Assembly: GCF_002101395.1 (NCBI RefSeq)
Contig: NZ_CP019706.1
Coordinates: 434,001 to 498,000, forward strand
DNA length: 64,000 bases
Origin: Pantoea alhagi
GTDB lineage: Bacteria; Pseudomonadota; Gammaproteobacteria; Enterobacterales; Enterobacteriaceae
Reading direction: 5' to 3'
The notes beneath the pieces are model-generated. The model did not search any database. It was given only the letters and a program-made list of their open reading frames with translations, and had not been told where the DNA came from. Position 1 is the first letter of the stretch, and each line of letters starts with the position of its first letter. The position numbers were made by a program, and so were the translations under genes. This document shows, in pieces, positions 42,913 through 52,900 of the stretch.

Positions 42913-43971
42913 TCACTTAATCCTTATAACATTACCAGATTTATCAATGACAATAACTTTTTCGAGTCCTATTATAGGCCATTGAGAAAGTTGATTTTGT
43001 AATGCAGGCAAACTAGCTTTTGTATCAGACATATTGATAACAACATTATTTGTTTGTCCTGAAGTGACTTTGCGCTTAACCTCGCTATAGATATTTCTGA
43101 CATTACTGGATTTTGGCGCATAATTATCAAAAACCTCACCATTTATCCGATAATCAGGGTTCTTATTGCCAGAAATATAGGGGTTCTGCTCAACCTGGAA
43201 GCCAGACTGTGAAAGTATCTGAGCACTCTCATTTTCTCGATTCAAAGAACGAATATTCTCTTTCGTCATTTTAGGATCTGTCGGCGTAACACGTCCTGTC
43301 AATGTTCCCTCAGATTTTGCAATACTGTTACCAATAGTGCTATTTTGCCAAAACGCAGCATCTCCTGAAGAAATAATAGAACCTCCAGGCTTGGATATTG
43401 CGCCCTGTCCAGCCAGACCACCAAATATAGCTGCCGTGCCAAGACCTACATTTAAAACACCGTCACCATAACTGCCATCGACTATTTGTCCAATACCGGT
43501 ACCTGTCTGATGTGCTCCGCCAGCAACAACAGATCCCCTCACCAATGCTCCCGGCACTCCAGGAAGTACCAGCAGAGCATCAGTACCCAGTGCTGCCTGT
43601 CCCGATTGTGCACTATAAGTTTTAAGGTAGCTGAGAGCCTCATTATAAGCTTTGGCATCAGCGGCTGATGCCACAAAAGCCCCACCTTTGGTCAGTGCCT
43701 GTATGGCTTCAGCAGCCTGCTGCTCTGAATAACCATACATCGTCTGAAGTTCATAACCGTACTGGTTAAGTAGCCCGGCAAGTTGTTGCTTTTCAGCATC
43801 GTTAAGTTGGCCTTTCTGATACTTATCCAGAAGCGTATTACTGGCCCTGTCTTCATTGGTCAGACGAACAATAGCCTGTGAGGCTTGCAGCAGATTCTTT
43901 CCATTCTTCTGGTCTTCCAGTGCTTTGTTCAGGGTGTCGTTCTTCGACGGTGACAAAGCATTATTCTCAAC
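42913..43971 (-). other. CdiA-CT: VENN-delimited pretoxin and tRNase-like toxin, low GC
   Basis: From VENN (43960-43971) to the stop, about 350 residues. The stretch 42913-43480 is clearly AT-rich compared with the rest of cdiA, as expected for an exchanged toxin cassette. The C-terminal NPDYRINGEVFD-type block is the CdiA_C endonuclease signature. Confidence 0.75.
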
Positions 43972-46900
43972 CGCATTTTTCCCGGCCTGCGCGCCGGTGG
44001 TGGCGGATGCCGTGCTGTTTCCTGCCAGGCCGCCCGCCAGACCCGCTGCCAGCGTGCTCATCAGGCTCAGTTCCTGACGCTGAGCCTCCGTCAGCTGACT
44101 GCCCGGCTCTGACAAATCGACATGATAATAATGCTCAGCAATATAGTGCGCCGCCAGCTCGCCGCTGAAGGCGCCCGCCGCGCCTGCCGCTGCGTTGCCG
44201 CCCGCCATCTGTGCCGCCACCGCGCCCCACACCGCGTGCGCTGCCGCATTGGCCGCCACGTTCACGTTACCTTCCGCGTCGGTGGTCTGCTGTTTGATGA
44301 CCTGCGCCACCCACGGGTTCAGCCCGCCTGCCGCCGCCTGCGCCGCATTACCGCCCGCAACGCCGCTGATAATCGCGCCCAGCGACTGCACCACCATCTG
44401 ATTCTTACTGCCGGTGCCCCAGGTCCGCATCTCTTTCTGGTAGGCGTCGCTGCTGCGCAGTTCATCCAGCCATTTCTGCCGTTCTTTCTCACCGGTCCCC
44501 GCTGGCTGCTGATTGCCGGTGTCCTTTTTGGCTTTTTCCAGTGCCTGAATATCGCCATAGGTCTGCACGATATTGCTCATCTGACCGGTGATTTCACCCG
44601 CCATCTGCGCCATCTGCAGCCGCTTCTGCTCCTTCTCCTTGTCGAATATCGGACTGATGCTGCCGTTGGCGTGCTCCGTGTCGCGGCTCAGGTCATTCAG
44701 ATTTTGTTGCTGTTGCTGCTGATTACGGAGGGTAATGGTGCCGTCAGCCACCGCCGACTGCGTGGTGCCTTCCGCATGGCCTTTACCGCCCAGCCCCGCC
44801 AGCAGCGTGCCGGCAGTGTTAGAGAGCGCGTTTGAGAGCAGCTGCCCGCCCAGCGAACCCTTGCTGGACATCCCGGCGCTGATGCCGCTGTGGCTGACCT
44901 TATAATCCGCCGCGTTGCCGATATCGCTGAAGCCCAGCGTGCCGGTGTCGAGGCGGTTTTTACCAGCCTCCGCCGTGGAGGCGATTACCGCACCGTTCAG
45001 CTGCGTGTGGCTGCCGGTGGTGATGTCAAAGCCGCCCTCGCCGGCAAAGATGCCGCTCTGCTCGTGCACGCTGCTGTAGCGGCTGCGCATTTTGTCCTGG
45101 CTGAGACTGATGTAACCGGAGCCACTCATCGAGCCAAAGGTAAAGCTACCGCCCGCCCCGAAGCTGGTCTGCTTCGAGTCGTAACGATCGCTGTCCTGCT
45201 GGCTGCTGATTGTCAGGTCACGCCCGATATCCGCCGTGACCTTGTTGCCGGTGACCTGCGCGCCGTTCAGCGTGGCGTCGCGTCCGCTGTTCAGCGCCAC
45301 GTTGCCGCCGCTGTCCAGCGTGGTCTCGCTCCAGCGCGTGCCGTTGCCGCTCTCTTTGCCCTTCGCGCCGTTGACGCTGGCAAAGATGCTTATGCCCGCA
45401 CTACCGCTGCCCACGCCGAAACTCAGGCCAACGCCGCCGCCGCTGCTGCTGTTTTTGCCGCTGCTCTGCTGCGTGCTGGCCGCGCCGGTTAACAGGATAT
45501 CCCTGGCGGCGTTCAGCGTACTGTCGCCCGCCACCTTCATCTGGCTGCCGCCAATCAGAATATCACCGCTGCGCGCGCTGTCGCCTTTACCGTTAGCGGT
45601 AATCGTCAAATCTTTACCGGCGTTCAGCGTGGAGCCGTTAACCGTATCAGAACTCTGATGCTGCTGCGATTTCGATTTTTGCGTGGTCAGTGAGACGCTG
45701 ATGCCTACGCCATTATTCGGATCGCCGCTGGCCGTTGCCTGCTGTGACGCCAGCACTGCCTGTACGCCGGAGAGCGCGGTTTTGGTCGCCTGCAGCGCCG
45801 CGAGTCTGCCGTCGCTTTCGCTTTTTGCCGCCTGCGCGGTTGCCACTGCGCTATTGATGGCTTCGCCTACCGCGCCGGACAGCGCCAGCGTCAGGCCGCT
45901 GGTTTTCTGCTCAAAGCGTTCGTCACGGGTACGCTTATCGTGGCCCGGCTCGATCACTACCGCATCGCCGTTGATATCCAGGCTTTTGCCTGCCACCAAA
46001 TCCGCCCCGCCAATATGCGTTTGCCCGCCTGAGGTAATCGCCACGTCGCCACCGGTACTGCCCACGGTACTGACGCTCTGGCTTTGCGTGGTGCCCTTCT
46101 CACGCAGATCGTGCACCGATTTGCTGCTGCCGATAGTAAAGCCAATGCCGCCGCTGCCCATAAGGCCGCTTTTTTTGGTTTCCTTAAAGCGCCAGCTGGA
46201 ATCGGTATTGGTGGCCGCTGCAATATCTACATTGTTGCCCGCCCTCAGCGCAACGCTGCCATCGCCCACCACCTGCGAGCCTTTGACCAGCAGATCGTTG
46301 CCCGCCGTGACCGCGACATTATTACCGCTCAGCAGCGTGCCCGCCTCACGCGTGGCGCTGTCCTCTTCGATGGTGTGCGTGGTTTTCTTCTTCAGGAAAC
46401 CTTTTTTGGTTTTGGTTTCCTCTTTGTAGTGATAATCGCTTTCGGTCGCGGTGTTCAGGTTAACGTTATGACCGGCGGCAACCGCGATATCCTGCTGCGC
46501 TGTGACCTGGGTTGCGTTGCTGTTCAGGTCGCGTCCCGCCAGCAATGAGGTATCGCCACCGCTAGCGACTTCGGTGCCCTGCTGGCGCACATGCTCATTG
46601 ATTTCCTGCTTTTTGCCTGCCTTATAGCTGTTGCCGGAGCGGGTTTCTTGCGCCTGCAGATTAAGGTCGCGTCCCGCCTGCAATGCCACATCGCCTTCCG
46701 CCGCCAGACCTGCCGCCTGGCTGGTGAGATCGCGCCCTGCCGCCAGTTTTAGATCGCCACCGCTGGTAATAGTAGTGCGATCCAGACCAGAGGCGTGCGA
46801 CTCCGATTTGCCATTGCAGCTGTTTTGCTGGGTGGTTGCGGCGTTGAGGTTGAGATCGTTGCCTGCTGAAAGCGCGGCATCTTTTCCAGCATTCAGCGTG

Positions 46901-49900
46901 CTGGCACTTAGCGACAGATTATTATCCGCATGCATTGCCAGCTGACCGCCAGCAGAGATATTGCTGCCCTGCCAGGTGGTGCTGGAATTACCTTTGGTAT
47001 TCCCTCGAATAGTCTGACTTTGCGCCTGGTTAATTTCATTCGCGGTAACGGCGATATCGCCCCACGCGTTCATTAATAGATTGCCGCCAGACTTAATATC
47101 TGCATCCTGAACCGCAATGTTTTTACCTGAATTCAGGCTAAGCGCATCGGCGGCATTGATGCTGGCTCTGTCGCCCACCATCGTCTCAGTCAGACTGACT
47201 TTATTACCGAACAGCCCCTCTCCACCAATATGGATCTGCTTCGTCTGCGTGATGTTATTAATGCTGCCGTTCAGGCTTTCAAGCGCGACTTTTTTCCCGC
47301 TGATGGCTGAGCCGATATTATTAATATCGTTTAACGCGCTCAGCTGGAGATCGCCGCCCGCATTAATCAGCCCCTGATTCAGGTTATTAATGCTGTTCTG
47401 GCTATCAAGGTTTAGATCCGCTTTGGCGGTAAGCGTGCTGCCGCTATTGGTGATATTACCTGCGTCCAGCTTGACGTTATTACCGGCAATCACGCTGCCG
47501 TTATTTACCGTCACATCCTTCGGCGACAGATAAACTTTCGGCACCATCACCGTTTCACCATTAACGGTGGCGGCTTCCCACCAGATAATGCTGTGATCAA
47601 GCGCGGCGATCTGATCGGCGGTAAGCGATACGCCAAACTGCAGGCCCAACGACTGCTGTGCGGCGGCAGCGTTATCCATCAGGTAACGCATCTGTTCCAG
47701 ATCGGAACCGATGCCGTTAATGTAGCGGCTGCCGGTTTGATTGATTACCGTATTGCTGACGTAGCGCGTATCAAATGCCGCATCGCCAAGGAAACGATAG
47801 TCATATTCCGGGTGCAGATTCAGGCGACCCAGCAAATAGGAAGACCCTAAAAAGGCTTTTTCATTGGTGAACTGAGTGCGAGTTTCCTGCTCAGGCGCTG
47901 TCTCCGGCTGGGTGCCTAATAAGGAATAGAGATCGCCATACAGCCCTTTATCCAGCTGTCCTAAGCCGTTTAACTTCGGGTTTACGGTGATCAGATAATG
48001 GCTGTTTGGATCGGCAGACGGCACGAAATAGCCATTATCGCCGCTCGGTAAGGGATAGGCGCTGGTATCAACCGGGTTGCCCTGATAATGGTTTAACGCC
48101 TGGCCCGCAGTATTAGCAGCGGCCAACTGTGCCGCCTTCTCTAACGACGATGCGCCTTTACGCGAACCATCATACTGATTAAGCGATGCGCCAGATCCGC
48201 CATTGCTTTCCAGCGAGCCGCCGCCGTTAATTGCCTGTAGCGCACTTTGCAGCTGATCGCGCCACTGGGGGGAATTAATGGCAAGCCCGATAACAGGAGT
48301 TAACGATTGTGTTTGCTGAGCACCGTTAATGTACTGATGACTTAAGGCACTTAACCCAGGCGCGCTTAATGTGTGACTGAAGCCATCCACTTCAGATGTA
48401 GTATTGGTGTTGCTAATATTAGTTTTAACATTAAGGTTAACTGTACTGCCAGCCTGAATAACAGCACGAAGACCGGTTCCATCCACTGTGGTTTCATATT
48501 CAGACAAGCCTGAAATAATATATGGAACTCTTCTATTTAAATCATTATTAAAATGTATGGTAACGCTGTCGTTATAGGGCTCTCCATCACCCTGATTAAC
48601 AAGAGGTATACCTACCATATTGAATGAATCAACTTTATAGGTGATATATTCTTTTGTAACTGAGTTTTCCCAGCTACTATTTTTTAGTATATCCCCAGTT
48701 ATATTTATATCTCTTCCGGCCAACAGACTGCTTGCTTGATTATCCAGTGAAAGTGCTGAAACAGCCAAATCGCGATTAGCAGCAATTCGCCCAGCTGGGC
48801 CTTGTGATAAAGCCTCGCTTTTTGTCTGTTGTACCAGATAACGTCTCACTCCTCCTTTTTTGGTTGGTGCATAATAATTATATTCATAATAACTACCTGC
48901 ACTCTCTGCCCCGCCGCCGCCGCTTGTTTCGAGGTAGGTAAATACTCCAAGCTCTCCATTTGTTTTGGATAAATCACCTAACCTAACGAGGATACGTTCC
49001 TGACCAATATTTGCAGGTAGATTGGGCATTGTTGTGGTAGTTTTTGAAGTCTCTAACCCATTACGGGTATTCAATAAATGCCCAGTCTTAACCGTGATAT
49101 CGCCGTTCTGCGTCTCGATGGTGCCGGAGGTGTTTACCACCTCGCTATTGGCATTGCCTGCCGCGTCGCGCTGCATCCACAGGCTGTTACCCGCCAGCAC
49201 ATCACCCTGCTGGTTTTTGATACTGTTGGCGTAGAGATACAGGTTATTCGCCGCGTAAAGCAGCGCGGTATTCACGATGCTGCCCGGTGCGCTGAGCGTC
49301 AGATTGCCCAGCGTGCCGGTAAAGCCGTCGAGCGCGATATCGCTGCGGCTGGTCAGGTTGATGTTGCCGCCGCCCTGCAACGTGCCGCTGCCGTTCATGG
49401 CGATGCGGTTGCCGCTTAGCGTGCTGTCGCCGTTGCCGCTGGTGAGCTGGCCGTTGTTAATCAGATCGCCACCTGCGCCCAGTGTTAGCGCCTGGCCCTG
49501 CATGGTGCCCAGGTTTTCCAGCGCGCCGTTACTGCTTACGCTCAGTCGGTTACCGGCGGCCAGCGTACCTTTGTTGGTAAAGGCGTTAATCAGCTTCAGC
49601 GTCGCGTCGCCCAGCGCAACCACCTGTCCAGGCTGGTCGAGGCCGTTGCTGTTCAGCACCAGGTTACCGCCGCTGAACAGCCTGCCAGCCGCATTCTGAT
49701 TAACCTGTGCGGCAGTGACGTTTAGCTGATTGTTGCCCAGCAGGGTGCCGCCGTTGGTCAGTTGCTGATAGTTAACAGTGAGAGTGTCGCCCTGCACGCT
49801 GCCCTGGTTATTCAAACCGTTGCCGGTCAGGGTGCCCTGCTGCTGCGCCAGCAGCGTGCCGCTGTTGCTGGCGTTGGCGGCATTCAGGATCAGCTGCGTT

Positions 49901-52900
49901 GCCTGCAGCCAGCCGCTGTTGGTGAGCTGCGGGGTGTTCAATGTCAGTTCGCCGCCGGAAAGTATTTTTCCGCTATTGTTCGCCAGGCCGGTGGCGTTAA
50001 TTCCGCTCGTTTCGCCGCCCTGAATCAGGCCGTAGTTAAACAGTTCCGGCGCTTTAAGCGTCAGCGCCTTCTGGCTGAGCAATGTGCCGTTAGCCGCATT
50101 GGTTAAACGGCCACTTAGCGTCAGCAGCAGGTTGTTATCGCCCTGCATCCGGCCACGGTTGTCCAGCGCGCCGCTAATCACCTGTAACTCGCCGCCCTGA
50201 ATATGTCCGGCGTTATTCACCGATGCCGCCTGCAGATCCAGCTTACCCGCCGTCAGCAGGGTTTTATCCTGCTGCTGGGTCAGCGCTCCGTTGAGTTTTA
50301 CCGTCAGGCCGTTAACGCCGCTGATATCGCCGCCGTTATTTAGCGTGTTGCCGTTCAGCGTCAGGTTTTTGGCTACCCATTGTCCCTGGTTGGTTAACGC
50401 CAGCGCCTGCAATGCCGCCGTGCCGTTAGCGCTGATTTTGCTGTCAGCAGTGGAGTCCAGCTTATCCGCGAGGATCAGCTGCATAACGTCGGCGCTCTGG
50501 ATCGCGCCGCCGTTAGTCAGCCGCTGCGCGTTCAGCAGAATCTGTTGCCCCTGCCAGCTGCCGTTGTTAGTGACGTTGTCGCCATTGATGGTTAAGGTGC
50601 CCTGCGTCAGCAGCGCGCCGCCCTGGTTATTGATCAGCTCACGCGCGGGCGTGGTCAGCGCCATCAGCATCATGCGGCCCGCCATCTGCGGCAGCGACCC
50701 CAGCGTCAGCGCCTGTAGCCCAATCAGGCTGCCCTGATTAATCACTTTCGCCGGTGCGATATGCAGCGTTTTTCCCTGTACCGAACCGCTGTTGTTCAGG
50801 CTGCCGCCGGTGAGCGTCATCGCGCCCGCGCTCAGCACATCGCCCTGGTTGGTCAGGGTCTGCGCGTGGATCTGCGCGGCGTCCTGGCTGAGCAGATCGC
50901 CGTTGTTAGTGAGCAGCCCCGCGACGTTCGCGGTCAGCCCGCCGTTGCTCAGCAGCGATCCCTGATGTTGCCAGTTGTTGGCGCTAACCTGCGCCTGTTC
51001 ACCCTGCAGGGTGCCGCTGGTCATTAGCCGATCGGCGTTCAGCGCTAACAGCCCGCCGGAAAGCGTACGGCTGCCCGCCGCGCTGGTCAGGCTGTCGCCC
51101 TGAGCATCCAGCAGAGAACTGCCCTGCCACAGCCCGCTGTTATTGAGCGCCTGGCCGCGCAGTGTCAGGCCGTCAGCGAGGATTTTACCCTGGTTGGTCA
51201 GGCTGTTTGCCGTCAGGCTGGCATCGCCCTGGCTTAACAGGCTGCCGCCGTTGTTTAGCTCATCACGCAGGCTGCCGGTAAGCTGGTCGATGCCGTTGAT
51301 GGTGCCCAGGTTTTCCAGCGTATTGCCGTTAATCTCAATCTTTTTGCCCTGCCAGCCGCCTTCATTGCTGAAGCGGTTGCCGTGCAGCAGCAGACTGTCG
51401 CCGCTCAGCAGCGTGCCGCTGGCCTGGTTATCCAGCTGCTGCGCAGTGATATCCAGCACACTATCGCCCTGCAGCGCACCACGGTTATGCAGCGTATCCG
51501 CCGTTAGCGTCAGAGTCTGTGCGGCCAGCGCGCCGTTGTTCTCCAGCGTTTGCGCATCGAGCGTGGCCTGCTGCGCCAGCAGTTCGCCGTTGTTAGTCAG
51601 CGTTTCATTAACCTGAGCAGAAATCGTATCGGCCAGCATTTTGCCGCCGTTGCTGGCCTGACGGGCGTTGAGATCCAGCGCGCCATCCACCTGCAACAGC
51701 CCGGCGTTATCCAGCCGATCCAGCGTTAACGCCAGCGGCCCGCCGCTCAGCAGTTCGCCATCCTGCTGGTTGTTAAGCTGGGTGCTGTTCAGCGTCAGGA
51801 TGCTGTTGCCCTGCAGCAGGCCACCGTTGGTGAGCTGCGGCGAGGTAAGGCTAAGGCGATCCGCCGCCAGCTTGCCCTGGTTAAGGATGCGCCCGCCCTC
51901 TAAAGTAAGCGCTTGCTCACTTATCAGACTGCCGCCGTTGTTGATGTCATTATTAACTTGCGCATCCAGCAGCGAAGAGGCGCGTGCGCTGCCGCTGTTT
52001 TGCCAGCTTTGCGCATTAACCCGCAGCGTATCCGCCTGCAAAACGCCCTGGTTATCCAGCTGCGTGGCAGCGAGTTCCAGCGTGCCGCCGCTAAGCAACT
52101 GTCCGTCGCGCTGATTGCCGATGGTGCCGCCATGCAGCGTTAGCTCGTCGTTGCCCTGTAGCAGGCCGCTGTTAATCAGATCGCCGCGCAGCGTTAATGC
52201 CTGCGCCACCAGCCAGCCGCTGTTATCGCTGCTGTCAGCCTGAAGCTGAATGCCATGCTGACCCAAAATTTTGCCGCTGTTGTGCAGCGTTTTGGTTTTT
52301 AAGTCGGCGTCGTGCTCGCTAAGCGCGTTGCCGCTGTTCTGCCAGTCGTTAACGTTTAACGACAGGGCGTCGCCCTGTATCAGGCCCTGATTATCCAGGC
52401 TGTCGCCCTGTAGCGTCAGTTTTCCGCCGCTGAGCAGCGTTCCGCCGTTGGTCAGGTCACTGCCGGTAATGGCAAGATCTTTGTTGCCCTGCAGCAGGCC
52501 GTTGTTGTGCAGCATATCCGCGTTGATCACCAGGCTGTCTGCCGCCAGTTGCCCCTCGTTACTCAGCTGTTTTTGCTGTAGCTGCATTGCCCCCTGCGCC
52601 AGCAAATATCCACCCTGCTGGTTAAGCAACTGGTTATGGCTGGCACTGAGCGTGGCAGCGTTAATCTCGCCGCTGTTGATTAAGCTGTCGCCGCTGAGCA
52701 GCAGTCCGGCGTCGCTTTTAATCAGGCCATCATTATTGAGCGTAGGTAGATCAAGCGTGAGGTCGCTGGCGGAGGCGATACTGCCGCCGCTCAGGTTATC
52801 CAGCCGATCGGCAGTCAGTCCCAGATTTTTGCTGCCCTGAATCAGGCCGCTGTTGGTGAGCTGCGGGCTGCTGAGCGTTAGCTGCGGCGCGATCAGCGAA

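Noticed and set aside
44122..44835. 237-residue forward frame opposite cdiA
   Set aside because: It is an antisense shadow of high-GC cdiA sequence with biased composition and no ribosome-binding site.
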